Part shown: one piece after another, positions 45,685 through 58,489 of the stretch
Numbering within the stretch: the stretch's first letter is position 1
Layout: each line of letters begins with the position of its first letter
Assembly (NCBI RefSeq): GCF_030272615.1
Contig: NC_081408.1
Coordinates: 766,603,330 to 766,667,329 of the forward strand
Direction of reading: 5' to 3'
Source of the DNA: Cryptomeria japonica
Taxonomy: Eukaryota > Streptophyta > Pinopsida > Cupressales > Cupressaceae
Length of the DNA: 64,000 nt
Position numbers and translations under genes: made by a program
The notes under the pieces: model-generated
Told to the model about the DNA's origin: nothing
Databases searched by the model: none
What the model saw: only the letters and a program-made list of their open reading frames with translations

Positions 45685-45966
45685 ATCAGAAACAATCCCC
45701 TTCAGCTTTTCATTTTCAGTGTGGGCCATTTTGACTTTTTGCGTTAGCAGTTCTACACGCATGGCATCAAACTTCATTGTGTCCATCCCATCGTTCCAGT
45801 CTGCAAAGGGCGGTGGTGGTTGTCTTGCAAACTTACCTAAACTGCTGTCAGAGGTGAGAACATCAGGCGTCCCATTCACCTTTGAATTCGTAGCCAACAT
45901 TCCGTTTTGCAGAACAGATGTTTCAATGCCCTTTCTTTTTCTTGTCCGTGCTCTTCCCATTGCCAT
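45685..45966 (-). pseudogene. 5' half of coiled-coil gene split by the 15-kb transposon
   Basis: The minus-strand frame starts at 45966 (ATGGCAATGGGAAGAGC) with a basic nuclear-localisation-like stretch (RARTRKRKG). It then has a Pro-rich segment (RQPPPPFADW) and enters a coiled coil (VELLTQKVKMAHTENEKLKG). Exactly at ATCA the transposon begins and the frame ends two codons later. Without the insertion it continues in frame at 30609. An acceptor-like TTTACAAG just upstream suggests that this may be an internal exon of a larger gene. Confidence 0.65.
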
Positions 45967-46472
45967 CCTTGTAAACAATGCCAAAAAGAAGTATCAGTAA
46001 ACAGATAGGCAAAACAACATAAAAAATGCACGAAACAATAGTTTATGCCAACACGAAACGAATAACTAGCTGTTGCATTTTTTGCATGAATAACATTATG
46101 TACAATACAAAAGTTAACATGTTCACTAAAGTTGACATGTTCACTAAACTGGGCACTTGGGTGGCAGGTTACCTGCCAATTGGGAATCCATGTTTTGGGA
46201 AGATAACTCCATCAGTCACCACTCCTCGTCCTGCATCCAACTTATTATACATCTACCATGAAGCTATAATGGAAGTTTGGTGTATTTTAATTGATTTATT
46301 TTTTTGTTATTTTTTTTTTGTTAATTCATTTCAGATTCAGTGTTAAAAAACAAACAATAACAATGGTATATTGAACTGTCGTAAGCTACAGTGGAAAGAG
46401 CACATGGTTCACAATTTCAATGAAACATTTTGCTTGATCTGTATAGGTAGAAGAGTTGTAGGAACCCTATTG

Positions 46473-47118
46473 CTACGCAATAACAAAACCTATGCATATG
46501 CAATATGTAAGAGACCTCGAACAAAACTTGAACAATAAACGAGTATCATCGACTTTATTGTTCCATCCACTATCATTATTAAAAATGTTGCGCACCAAAG
46601 ACAGGTTTCTAAAGTTATTAAAGGGTAGTTGATGGTGCAGGATCACCATGAAACAGTCCAACAAATCAAGCCTTTACAGTTATGTTGCTTAAAACAGCAG
46701 GAAAGGTTGAAAATAAAGTACAATTCATTTAAAACGTAAACAATAATTGAGAGGGTTTAAATTATGGTAAGGTAAAAGCCATCTCAATATAACATCTCCA
46801 AATCCCATCTGAATAGTCTATCAAGGCTGATCTTCCACCATAGTATCTCACTCTAAATATTAGGAAAGAGGAACAACAACTATGATCGAAAAATATTATC
46901 GCCTTCGCTGTCTGGATTGCGCAATGGAGTTGACAACATCGTAAAATGCTTTACGCTTCTTCTCATTCTTATGCAACTCGAGAGGGGCGATGCCAAGTGA
47001 TCATAGCCTCTGACTTACCCGTATGATCACAGGGCCGCGTTTAACATCCTCTTTTTGTGGCTAGACACTTTCGCCAACTTTATCCTGCCACATACAAACG
47101 ACTTCATACGAGTGTTGC
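46473..47118. other. Intron-like stretch, nothing recognised
   Basis: No coding signal of note between the coiled-coil exon and the 47.1-47.6 kb domain. Confidence 0.4.
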
Positions 47119-48606
47119 CTATTTCATTCCATTGGAATAAGATAAATGATGGAATGAGAAGACAGAGGAAGGGATCTTGTCATCTTCAAAACTTACCGCG
47201 GTTGGGGAACATACCAGGTCTTCAATAGGCCACACCACCCACGAGTTTAGGGAATCGACAAGACATTGGCGAAAGGACCTGGGCATTTGCATCAAAGACT
47301 TTGACGATGCGAACTTTAGCAAAATGTCGTGGGACTGAAATAGTATGACACATTACACCCTTCTCCAGGCCATCAACAACACCTTCCCCAACCACTGCCC
47401 CATCCACTAGTAGTTGAACTCCAATAGCAACAATGTGAGTGTCTTCATTGGCACACTCTTCTTTGTCTTCCACGATTGCCTGCATCAGTAACGAGTGGAC
47501 GCGGTCGCTTAAATAAAATTCTTTATACATGTCCTTCAAACACAAGCAAATCAATTCATGGCAATGCAATACAACAATACTAGAATAGATGTCTCTCCCG
47601 ACCCATTGCCTCCATCACGATCATGGTCTGCATTTGTACATCCATCATCATTTCCCCTAGACTCTTTCTCAATGCTTTCTTCTATTAGATTATGCTGCAA
47701 AACGTGACACATTGTACATGAGTGTAAGTACACATTAAACCCTTACGCCTACGAATACTACTAGACCAAGGCCGATGAATTTTACATGACTAAGGCAATA
47801 ATAGGAACGTAGATAATGGACACAAACCACAACATCATAAAAAATTCTCTCCAGTATAACACTGCTTCTCACTGCTTGTTATCCAAATAAGAGCCCAATA
47901 CTTGTTCATATATGCTTTTATCCTCCAATGTCTACCCCAATTGAGTAGACTCCTCTGCAATCTTCTCGCCACTGCATGCACTCAAATTTCCATTCAGCAT
48001 CTCCTTCAGCTTCTCCCTCGAAATAGACTTCTGAAGTTTCTCGACCAATACTGCGGCTGAGTGCATACAAAAAGAGTTACTCTATAGTATAACACACCAT
48101 GTGATGATATAGCACTACATGTCATGCACAATGGCACCGCATTACCTGTTCATCTTTGCACCTATCCTCCAACCTTTGCCCTAGTTTAGGAGATTGCTCT
48201 GCAATCGTCGCCACTGCATGCACTCGGTTTTTCAATCGTTGTCTCCTTCACCTTCTTCCTCCTAACAGACGTCCGAGATTTTGGACTTGGTTTTTGGGGA
48301 ACACTACACACGGTGTCATCAGGCAATTGCATTGACTGTTCTTTTCTCCTATCGTCCATCGTCTGCCCCAACTCAGGAGACTACTCCACAATCTTCTCGC
48401 CACTGCATGCACCCAATTTTTCATTCGATGTCTTCCTCAGCTTCTTTGACGAAATAGACTTATACCTAACAGACGATCAAGTTTTTCGACTTATTTTTTT
48501 GGGCACACTGTGTTCTGTGTCATCCAATACCATGGGACAACCCATGCTCCCTCCACGGACCCCATCAAAATTAACCTACAATGACATGGACGAAATAGTC
48601 AACATA

Positions 48607-48970
48607 CTACATAGTGGAGTGCAAAGCATACCATGCAATGAAGACACACATATGGACAGGCCAACAGACAGTCACCTTCGATGACAAACATGTCACCTCA
48701 TCTGATGTCGAACTTGTTTTTTCTACGACATTCTTCTTTTCTTGCTTTCTTGATGAATCACATGCAGGCTTATTGATTGACATGTTTGTTTCAGGATGTG
48801 AAATTCGCCTTGTTTTTTCCACATCATTCTTCTTTTTTTGCTTCCTCGACAAAACAGGTGCACCCTCATTTGTTTTAGGATATGAAGTTGGCCTTGTTTT
48901 TTACGCAACATTCTTCTTTTTTTGCTTCCCCAACAAAACAGATGCAACCTCATTCACTGGCACGTTTGTT
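48607..48970 (-). repeat. Coding repeat, Lys-rich ~30-residue units
   Basis: Three units on the minus strand share a KQKKKNDVEKT-like core followed by Ser/Thr/Pro-rich spacers (for example RRISHPETN). On the plus strand they appear as CATTCTTCTTTTTTTGCTT words about 95-110 bp apart. Confidence 0.75.
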
Positions 48971-50026
48971 TCGCAATTAGCCTTCAATGCCAGAACCTCC
49001 TCGCCATGGCCTGCACTGTCACTTAAAATCTAGGCACTATGATAGGATAGGTCAATAAGTCATTCTTCACATGTTTATAGGAATTTAGTAAACTGCAAAA
49101 CAATACGATCATTAAAAATTACCTCTGTTGCAATATTCTTTCTTTCCAGTAACTCTAAAACCTTCTTCCTTCTCACCTCCCTAACCAGACTGCTGTCGTA
49201 CACTCGCATTACTTCCTTTATCTCTTCCTTCCCTTCGGTAGGAAGCTCATCACATGTTTTCTTGCCATATTTCATGCACACCCGGTCAATGACACATTTG
49301 TTTTGCATACTGTGACGTACACCCATTTGGTATTCGATATTAGACTCCCTCTTTTTCAAGTGCATCAGCGATTTCTTTGTATGATCCGTGTTGCGTTGTC
49401 CACTACCACACGGTTGACGACTGCATCATGCAATCCCCAACAATGGAAGTTGATGTCCTCTGGCTCTATGCATATTAAGCCTCCCCAAATCCCAAAATTG
49501 GCGACCTCCATTTTTCAGAACAATAACGGAAGAGACAAAAGTAGTGCAACCTGCCATTAATATGTTCTCTTTTGTGATCGGCCTGTTGCTGCACACAACC
49601 AATAGAGACAGAGTCACATTCAATTTTGCACTAATCAAGCGTTATAAAGATAATCCAATATATAATGATTAATAGTGGACCTCCTTGTTACTCGCCACTC
49701 CTCCTTGTTCTTGTTTGTGAGCGCTGACATAATCATATTGCCCTTCAATCTCCTGCTCTATACTCACCTCATGCTTGCTACAAACATCCCCATTCTCACT
49801 CTCACCACTTGGAGCATCAATATAATCACCCTCATTTACATTTCCAATGACCTTATCTTCCTCACCAGCACAACCACTATCATAATGCTGTTCAATAAAA
49901 TAGCACACATCATTGATGCATTTTATGCCCATGTATATATCTACATTTCCACTTATAAATCCCAATTTATAGCAACCATGCCATGCAATGATGGAAAAAA
50001 AATATAATGCAATGATAAATAATTAC

Positions 50027-50542
50027 CAGTGTGGTTGTGCAGTCACTGAGAAGCCGACGTGACAATGGGTTCAAAATTGGAGACCCGACTCGTGACTCAT
50101 TCAGATTTGAATCCCCAACTAGTCCCTGACTTGAAGGTCCATCTCTTGACTCTTTCAGAGTTGGATCCCTAACTAGTCCCGCATCTGAAAGCCCAACTCC
50201 CGACTCTTTCAGTTTTGAATCCTCAACTAGTCCTGGATGTGAAAGTCCAAAACCTGAATCTTTCAGATTTGAATCCCCAACTTGTCACGCATTTGAAAGC
50301 CCAACTCCTGCCTCTTTTAGATTTGAATCCTCAACTAGTCTTGGATGCGAAAGCCTGACTCCTGAATCTTTTAGATTTGAATCTCCAATTGGTCACGCAT
50401 CTGAAAGCCCAACTCCCGACTCTTTCGCATTTGAATCCTCAACTACTCCTAGATGTGAAAGCCCAACTCCTGAATCTTTCAGATACGAATGCCAAATTGG
50501 TCCCACATATGAAAGCCCGACTCTCTCCTGGGTATACAAATT
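50027..50542 (-). repeat. Coding minisatellite, 54 bp = 18 residues, about nine copies
   Basis: The minus strand encodes LKESGVGLSDAGLVEDSN-like units about nine times, ending SRRLLSDCTTTL before a splice donor (GTAATT, 50026). The period stays at 54 bp. The frame is open except for two TGA codons at the same position of two units (D/N-A-stop). Alternate units resemble each other most, suggesting a two-unit amplification step. Confidence 0.85.
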
Positions 50543-50715
50543 GGTTCTCTAGTCACAAGCATTAAAGAGTGACAACACCAAGCAATACTCTGGGTATACA
50601 AACTGGTTCTCCAATCACAAGCATTAAAGAGTGACAACACCAAGCAATACTCTGGGTATACAAATTGGTTCTCCAGTCACAAGCATTAAACAGTGACAAC
50701 ACCAAACAACACTAC
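50528..50715. repeat. Three-copy 62-bp tandem repeat
   Basis: CTGGGTATACAAA starts at 50528, 50590 and 50652. Each is followed by CACAAGCATTAAA and GTGACAACACCAA. The copies are almost identical, so this amplification is recent. Confidence 0.92.
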
Positions 50716-51228
50716 ATGTTGCATAATCCATTGAAACTACTTAGCTTACAGGCAGGTCGATGTCACGTGTCATTGGGAAGCGAACATGACCAACTTCCTA
50801 GAGATCATCTGCCTTTAGCTCCAGTAACCCATAATCAAGATCAACAGTTTCCCTCAACCTTTTTCACAACGTAATTGACATGATTGAACTGAAACAAAAA
50901 AATACAATTCATATTCTTCACATTATCAATAACACCACACATTCACCACAAATGACATAGCCAACACACGACCAATTATTCCCACATTTCAATACAAAGT
51001 TAGCATGTCGCTGTGTTATGTAGAACCCAACTAACTATTTAGCCATAAACTATCCATGACATTCTGCTGTAGAACATATTTCGTTGCAATTGCAACAAAA
51101 TAATGACTATGATCCATCGCCAACGTTGTTAAAAAGGCTTCCCGTGTTCTCCCCATCCAAAATACAACACAAAAACTAGACTTTGTTAAGGATTGATAAA
51201 GAAGGATGCAAAACACGCTTAACACATC
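50716..51228. other. Spacer, nothing recognised
   Basis: No supported reading frame. Confidence 0.5.
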
Positions 51229-51333
51229 GGTTGCGTCTATTCTTGCTCCAAAATGGACCTTTCCTACGTGTTAGCGACATGTTAATCAATCGCAACCACT
51301 AACTGCAAAATCGATGGTGTATAAAACAAGTGT
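51229..51333. mobile_element. Truncated MITE copy of the 28950 family
   Basis: Begins GGTTGCGTCTATTCTTGCTC and follows the reverse complement of the MITE at 28950-29105 for about 105 bp (for example AATCGCAACC and CTGCAAAATCGATG). The second end is missing. Confidence 0.75.
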
Positions 51334-52039
51334 GCAGCAATCAAGATGGTCAATCTATGTCAGAGAATACACATGGATTCATTATCATGAACAAAGTCTT
51401 TGATGATAATTAACGGGTACAAAGACCTCCAATTCATTATGCCAAAGACACATGTCTTTTGAAACGAGTATCTATTCTAAAGCTTCCATCTCTTTGTTGA
51501 TATGGGAATATTATTATTTATTAAAAACGTAGTCTTAAGTTATGAAAAAAAAACACTATGAAGGATAGACACGTGAGGAGTTCGTCATGCCAACCAGAGA
51601 CATCTGAAACAGAAACCCAAATAACATTTCAAATCGGAGTTGGACCATCGAACACATGTACTTCTTAAACATCACGAACATCAATAATCTAGATATACAA
51701 ATACACTGGGATGAATATAAACACTCTCATGCAAATCAACATAATATATACAAATTTATAACACATAGTTCACAAGAGTCAAGATTTCTGGTTCATATAT
51801 TCAACACTGCTTTCATGACTCGAAGATCCATAAATAACAATCGTACTGCATTCAGGTTGGAAAATTATGTCTTATTGTCTAATATGGTGCATCTATAACA
51901 TATAATATAAGGCATCAACCAATTGCATTGTTCATTTTTATCATTATCAAATTTAGTAAAAGTAAGCACATTAATATTACATGATCAAGAACTAAAATTT
52001 AAACATATATTTGTATCGCATAAAAAAATATATACAACA

Positions 52040-52091
<52 letters not shown>

Positions 52092-52510
52092 CAAGCCCCT
52101 TTTAAAAAGTTGCACAAGCCCAAAGATTATTAATAAGGAGACAAATGTTACAGTGCAAGTAGTATTAAAGAAGGGAGAGAGAGCAACAACTTGGGAATGT
52201 CTGGACGTTTGCCAGGGGACTGCTCAATAGTCCTTGAAAATCAACAATTTGCATGGATAACTAATGTTAGTGGTAGTCTACATTAGGAAGTAAATGCATT
52301 TCAAAAGACATAAAAGGAACCTACATGTTCATATATGAAAATGCAGTTTAACATTCAATATAAACTACCACTAAGTAATTTTTATCACCTAAATTATATG
52401 TGTCAATTTGCCATAGTGCTAGAGTTGTGCTAGAGCTGTCTATATCAACCACTTATTTTCATACTGTTGTTATACACTCAAGGACATATGCCTCTATTCC
52501 AACTTGAAAT
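51334..52510. other. AT-rich spacer with TA microsatellite
   Basis: No gene recognised. A (TA)n tract spans about 52045-52090. Confidence 0.6.
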
Positions 52511-52511
52511 C

Positions 52512-54092
52512 AACGCTATGGTTTGACTAACACGCAGTTTAGTCACATGTTTTACACTATATTTTATATTCAACGACTGCAATTGAATAACATGTCACTA
52601 ACATGCAGTAGCATTTGTCTATTCTCAAGCCTCGTTATTGACCAACTCCAACTCCAATTGTAAATTGCATCGCATGTTATCCTTTGCCTTACCACTGTTA
52701 ACTGCATCAAATCACAAACCATACATGAACAATGGTCCGAGAGGTTGTGTCTATTCTGGCTCCAAAATAGACAAATCGTAGAGACTAACAACACTGTGTT
52801 AGACAAAAGCAACCATCAAATGCAAAACCTATGATTAAAAACCTGCCACAAACATGGGGTGTTAGTCCCCCCATATTGTTTTTTGCAGCCACAATAGAGG
52901 CGTCCCTTTGCAAGAGTAACTTGAGTTTCGTGCTAGTCTTTTCTCTTACAAACGTACCAAGTTTTGTAGCGCATGACCTCTTCTTCCTGTCGGGATGCCA
53001 TCTGAACGCGATTCTTTCATTCACAAGCTTTTAATGTGCGTGTTATGCACAATAAACCGACGGTAACCACGAAGCATGCCGCAACCATCCTCCGACATGT
53101 CCACATAATTTTGCGTGGGCCCCGAGGAGTGAAACCGAGGACTTGACAACAACTCCACATCACATACCATGGGTCCGAGCACTACGACAAGTTGGCATGG
53201 TATGAATGTCTTGGAAATGTATGTCGATGCATGTCGTTGGTATGATAGATCTGCTGTTGAGCCACAATACACAACCTGCCACATATATTTGCATATATGT
53301 TTATTCTGCAGTTTTCAAGTGAGATTAGGTGCTTCCAACTTGTGTTAGACATGCCTATTTTGACTTCAAAATGAGATTATACCAATGACATGAATCCACA
53401 TACATGAGACGCGTCTATTCTGACTCCAAAAAGGACCTATCGTACCAATGACATGCATCAACATACATGTTCGAGAATAAATATATATGCAAATACAAGT
53501 GGCAAACACCTAATAGCTAGATGAAAGAGAAAGTGAGGTAAAATGTTCTGTTTCAAATTGAGCTTCTTTTACATGGTCTTGACCTCGTTTACATGTTATG
53601 GTTTTCCTTTTGATGCAAACAAACTCCTCAAAATCAGGTTGTTGATTGGTTGATGCAATCATTCCTTGACTGTGTGTGACTTGCTCTTGTTTAAGAGTTT
53701 ATTTGCTGTTTGCTGACAATTAGGAGTTGATCTGCTGTTTGTTTGACGATAGAAAACATGACGCCTTTTTAATTTGCCTAACGTGGAAAAAGTAAGACTA
53801 ATGCGTGAATGAAAACATTATTGTTGAAGGGATCCTTGTTGAAGCAGCTTGCGTCTTTTCTGGCTCATTGTTGAAGGGGGATTTATGGGACTGCAGTTTT
53901 CTGTGTTGTGCTGCGGCTTCGGGTATGTTGAAATCCGCCTCTATAACTCCTATTTTTCCTGTTTTGGTTTCGATTTTGTTTAAAATCATCAGGGTTTGCA
54001 TTGTTTGTTTGCGTTTCTATGTAGCCAGGATAGCTTCAGCCTATGTCGAATATTTGCCTGTTTTGGAGCCAGAATAGACACATACCATCGCG
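52512..54092. mobile_element. Cluster of degenerate MITE-family fragments
   Basis: A degenerate internal copy lies at about 52515-52610 (TTTGACTAACACGCAGTTTA). Left-type ends occur at 52742 (GGTTGTGTCTATTCTGGCTC), about 53345 and 53405, and a right-type end at about 54062-54091 (TTTTGGAGCCAGAATAGACA). The 52742 and 54091 ends could bound a 1.35-kb element, but their flanks show no 9-bp duplication. Confidence 0.6.
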
Positions 54093-54221
54093 TTAGGGTT
54101 AGGTTTTTTTTTTTAATCTAATGAGCACATGAGAATAATGGAAAAAGAGCATAATATTTCCATTGTTTCTTTTATCTATGTTTTATTCTGTTGTTTTCCT
54201 CTGTATTACAGAGGACATCTT

Positions 54222-54242
54222 TGTGTGTGTGTGTGTGTGTGT
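54222..54242. repeat. GT microsatellite
   Basis: About ten GT units. Confidence 0.9.
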
Positions 54243-55509
54243 ATTGCTTCATTTTGCCACACTCACAACCACCTTTGCGATACAAAAATGATATTAATAA
54301 TTACAATAAAAAACACAGGGTTGACGAAGGAATCATAAAACTATCGTTATCTGGTAGGGTTTGAATTTACCGATGCCGCCGTAACCCTACACAACAATCT
54401 TCAATCATACCACCCCCGTGTGCGAGCCCTATGATACCTCCTCCCTGCACATGAAAAAACTTGCGTGTTAATAGGCGATAACAATATACCCAGGCAACTC
54501 ACGTTATGCATGCGGTCGGCTTTTGTCCTCCCCTTTGGAGCCACATATATTTTGACAACGCATACCTATAACTACAAGTGAAGAACAACTCCTTCGCTCA
54601 GTGATTCAACTAGGGACATTGTCATGCCACGATCGACATGAATTTACACTGTCGAATATTTTGTTTCACCTCCACTACTGTGTTCTGCATGCAGCTCCTA
54701 GACGAAATATATTTTCAATTTTTGCGAAATCGAGTTTTCATTTAGTTTTTTTTTTAAATTAATTGAAAACTGTGCCCATAACATGTGACTGCCGATGTTA
54801 GTCGACTCGTGGACGCAATAAAGTAGGTTAGCCAAAAAATGGCTGCGTGGCCATTCAAAAATAAATAAAATCAAAACTGGCGGTCACTGAAAATGTAAAC
54901 CACCTGGCTGACGGTATGTTAACCGCCTCGCTCGATGTAACCATTGCATCATGGTGACAACGGCCGGGAAAATGTTAACCGCGAGCAAGCTTTTCCGTCA
55001 AACGCAAACCGACAACATCATCCACGTCATCGCCCCCACAAATTCCTCCATGTCATCTATGGGTCTCAAGAACGTCACTCTCATGGACTTGTCGTACTTG
55101 AATGGTATGCCTTCGACATCATATAGAGGCATGCCATTTTGGAGCCCGAATAGCTACAACCATGAGAAATAGGCCCCATAAATGTTAATTTAGAGGGTGG
55201 TATGCACCCCTCGAGAGATGAATCGATTTTTTTTGAAAAATCGAGTGATCTCTCAAAAAAGAGAAAGAAGTTGGGAGAGGTAGAATAGAAGAAAATTAGA
55301 AATAATGGTGAAAGAATGGGAGAAGATAGAGTGAATACAGAGAAATGCTTCTGAAGTTCATAGGGACCATGATAGTGAGCAGGGCGAAGTAGGGTTAGGG
55401 CTGGGGGGTATAATTGGAGAAGGGGTAAAACTGTCTCATTTGCACCTATGTTTGTGACAGTTTGGAGCTTTGATAGTGACCTTGGGCGAAGGAGTGAACA
55501 ACAATCATC
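54243..55509. other. Stretch without a recognised gene
   Basis: Contains a 150-codon minus-strand frame (55081-55533) rich in Leu, Phe and Ser with no recognisable domain. Its right end overlaps the PMD exon on the other strand. I do not call it a gene. Confidence 0.5.
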
Positions 55510-58125
55510 ATGGTCGTGCCTATAGCAGATCACTAGCTAGAGTGAATCCGCTGATACCAGCGGCTAGAAGACTACAGACCGTCGGTACGTAAATGTTTAA
55601 TTTTGCTTTTGATGCATTTTTAGCATGTTTTTCCAAGTGTCAAAGTCCAAAGAAGACAATAGCGCTAGACCTGTGTTTTAGCGCTTTTGTCCCTCAAAGT
55701 AGCGCTATTGTGTCGCAATGGGGCTTTTGTATAGTTGGTTTAGCGCTTTTGTTAGTGTAGTGCAGTTGCAACATAGGTATAACGCTTTCGTAGTTCTAGC
55801 ATTGTTGTGATTTTTGTGGCACGTTTGTTATGGTATAACGCAATTGTATAGTTTTGGTAGTGCCATTGGTTTGTTAGCACTTTTGTACATTAGGTGTAGC
55901 GCTATTGTTAGCAAAGTGGCACTATTGTGATATATGCCCAGTGTTAGATTAAATATCACTTGATGCCTGTGTTGATTGATTGATTTGTTGTTTTGGTGAA
56001 TCATAACAGCCTCGTTGAGACTAGGTCATTGTGATAAACGCCTGTTGTAGTCTTGGATTGCCATAATTGATTATCTGTTGAGACCCAAAGATACTTGATC
56101 AAAAAGTATCCGTTGATAGTCTAGGTTGAAACTTAAGAAAGTTTGTAGCAAAACAATTGATATTTGTTTGTGTAGGAGGATCTACTCGTCTTGCAATTGT
56201 GATAGCTACATCCAGTGACACAACAACTTCTCACGTAGTTGTTCGAGTTGGAGATTGATTGTGTGAGTGCGACTGGATTATACTGGGTGATGTATGTGCC
56301 CATGATTCAGACAAATCGTAGATTGCTGACAACACTAGCTGAGCGGTGACATAGCAAGACATGCTCGTTTCATCTGGTGATGGGAGAGATGTCAGTTACC
56401 TTGGAGGATGTGGAGGATGTGTGGCCGATACTACACATTCCGACTAGAGGGGAGCTCGTGACGTATAATCACCACCTAGGTACAACAACCTTACCGAGGA
56501 TATTTGTCGAGGATGTATATATTGAGGATGGCTCTATGGCTTGGGAGGACATAACAACGCTCTATGAGCCACTACGAGTTGTGCTAGTAGGTATTGTCGG
56601 GGGTTTGCTTTGCCCCGATCGACGATCTCATGGATTGGCTGTTGGTTGGGGCCAGGTGCTAGAGAAAATGGTTATAGAGGGGACTCGTTATGCATGGGGT
56701 CCATATGTGTTGGTGCACCTCTACAGGGACTTGCACGTGGTAGTGTATCGGGAGAGTAGTTCACTGGGTGTAGGGATCACATTGTTAAACATCTGGGCTT
56801 GGGAGCACCTACCAGTCACACGACCGGTGTGTATGAGGTTTAGGGCGATAGATGAGCCCTATGTATTTATGTATGGAGGTTTGATGATCCAACCCCATTT
56901 GGAGAAGTTGGATTTTTGGCATCGTGCATTAGATGACTTAGATAGGGTCATATGGAGGCCGTACACTAATTGTGAGCCCTGGGAGGATGATGGAGAGGCC
57001 TTACTATATGTATATGTGACTCAATTTTTGATTGGTTGCACATCCCATATTGTGGAGAGATAGTTGTCAGGGAGAGTGATGAAACAGTTTGGGCGGAGGG
57101 AGAGTATGTCGAGGGGTTCGGGGGAGTATGCACGAGTAGTGCAGGAGAGATTTTAGTGGGGGCCGATTTTGCTCTATGATTAGGCCCTTGCAGAGTTCCG
57201 AACATTACAGGCGAGACCATGGCAGATGAGGCCAGAGATTGCAGATGCGTGGGTGACAGAGGAGTATAGACAGTATTGTGCCGCTCATCGGATTCCATGG
57301 ATCTCAGATCCCACAGAGCCCATGCCACCATTTAAGGATGACAGAGCATCGCAACAGGGGAGGAGGAGGAGATTAGGAAGGGGTGACGAAGATTTTGGAG
57401 GAGGAGGTGGAGGTGGAGGTGGTGTTGGTGGGGGAGGTGGAGCAGGTGGAGGATGACATTTATAGAGGAGAGGAAGAGGTGGGAAACCTTTACGACTGTC
57501 ACAGGGTCCGCTGATACAGGGAGCAACGAGAGTAGGAGGGAGAGATGTCGGTGGTGGAGAGGGTGGTGATGAGACGATGGAGATGGGACAGGGAGCCATA
57601 GGTGGTTGAGATGAAATGCTGGAGATGGGACAGGGAGCCATTGGTGGGGGAGAGAGACCTATGAGATGTGGTGATATTATGATTGCGGACTCTCCTGACA
57701 ACAGTCGATGCACACCCAAGATTTAGAGGCACAAATGGAGGACAAGGATGTAGAGATTGTAGCCATGGATGTCCAACTGTTTGCACGGGTGGCCAAGTTG
57801 ACTGTAGTTGCGAGAGAGAGATGATGTAGTGGATAGAGTGAGGGAGTTGTAGGATAGAGTGCAATTTTTGGCGGGAGTATAGGGACATGGTCTGACTGGG
57901 GAGATGTTGAGGGAGATGTGACGAGCAGGGGAAGAGATTGATTACTGGCAAGGATTATATGATTAGGTGGTACCGAGTAGTCGACGAGCAATGAGCTTTT
58001 CCCGGATGTGACGGGAAAGATCAGAGCCGTCTCAAAGGGGTCAGAGTAGTGGTGGTGTGATGGGTCCTCCTCGACGAGATGGTGAGGGTGGTGGGGGAGT
58101 GACATCCGACCAAAGTTCCATTTGA
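55510..58125 (+). pseudogene. Second PMD gene, in an older Tat remnant
   Basis: Exon 1 (55510-55584, donor GTACGT) and exon 2 (56176-58125, acceptor TTTGTGTAG) join in phase 0. Exon 2 stays in one frame for 649 codons to TGA at 58123. The PMD reads SFHLVMGEMSVTLEDV, WPILHIPTRGELVTYN and RYAWGPYVLVHLYRDLHVVV. Later parts include VMKQFGRRESMS and a Gly-rich tract (57400-57455) in place of the acidic tract of the other copy. At least a dozen in-frame stops occur (among them 55534, 55543, 55552, 56200, 56203, 56236, 57061, 57154), mostly TAG or TGA as from CAG or CGA. Orientation relative to pol and exon layout match the copy at 17681. Confidence 0.82.
55640..55935 (+). repeat. TAGCGCTTTTGT degenerate repeat in PMD intron 1
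   Basis: Words such as TAGCGCTTTTGT, TAGCGCTATTGT and TAACGCTTTCGT recur about ten times every 25-35 bp inside the first intron. The location is the same as the GGGCGCCATGGTCCC array in the other PMD gene, but the sequence is unrelated. Confidence 0.8.
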
Positions 58126-58489
58126 GGTGCTTCTGTGCATTGTCACAATGTTATTAGACTGATACTTGGATGACTCTTGGTAGTCGATATTTTAGACATC
58201 ATTGTATTATGATACATGTGTTCTTTTTGATGCGATATATGATGACATGTCAATTTTGTGTTGATGGTATGATATGTATCCATGTGATGATATGTTTGCT
58301 TTATGCAGGATGATGATATGATTTATGTCTAGATACATCATATGGAGATGTTTGCTTTCTAGATTTACATGTTGATGATATGATTTCTATATGTATGATA
58401 TGAATGATTTGCTGACATGTGGATGCAGGTTAATAGATGTATGATATTTTTTTAATGATATTAATCTGATGAAATGATGATTTGCGCTA

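Larger units (their letters stand above)
45985..50560 (-). pseudogene. Degenerate multi-exon minus-strand gene, probably transposon-encoded
   Basis: Several exon-like open stretches follow each other upstream of the coiled-coil exon. They include the 18-residue-repeat exon (50542-50027, donor GTAATT), an acidic stretch (49965-49669, EEDKVIGNVNEGDY) and 49638-49075 (CVIDRVCMKYGKKTCDELPT). A Lys-rich repeat lies at 48953-48607 and a conserved-looking domain at 47569-47119 (ANEDTHIVAIGVQLLVDGAVV, then WVVWPIEDLVCSP in another frame). The last resembles the VA.G..., V.V, WP.DLV domain repeated in CACTA and other plant transposon proteins. Exon joins are not resolved and frames are broken. Assignment as a single gene is tentative. 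Confidence 0.35.

Noticed and set aside
52742-54091. A 1.35-kb MULE bounded by two GCTCCAAAA-type ends
   Set aside because: The ends face each other, but the 9 bp outside each do not match, so the pairing is not supported.
55081-55533. 150-codon minus-strand ORF
   Set aside because: Low-complexity hydrophobic composition, no domain, and it overlaps the opposite-strand PMD exon 1.
57285-58105. Pro/Ser-rich minus-strand ORFs
   Set aside because: Complement of the Gly-rich and low-complexity C-terminal part of the second PMD gene.
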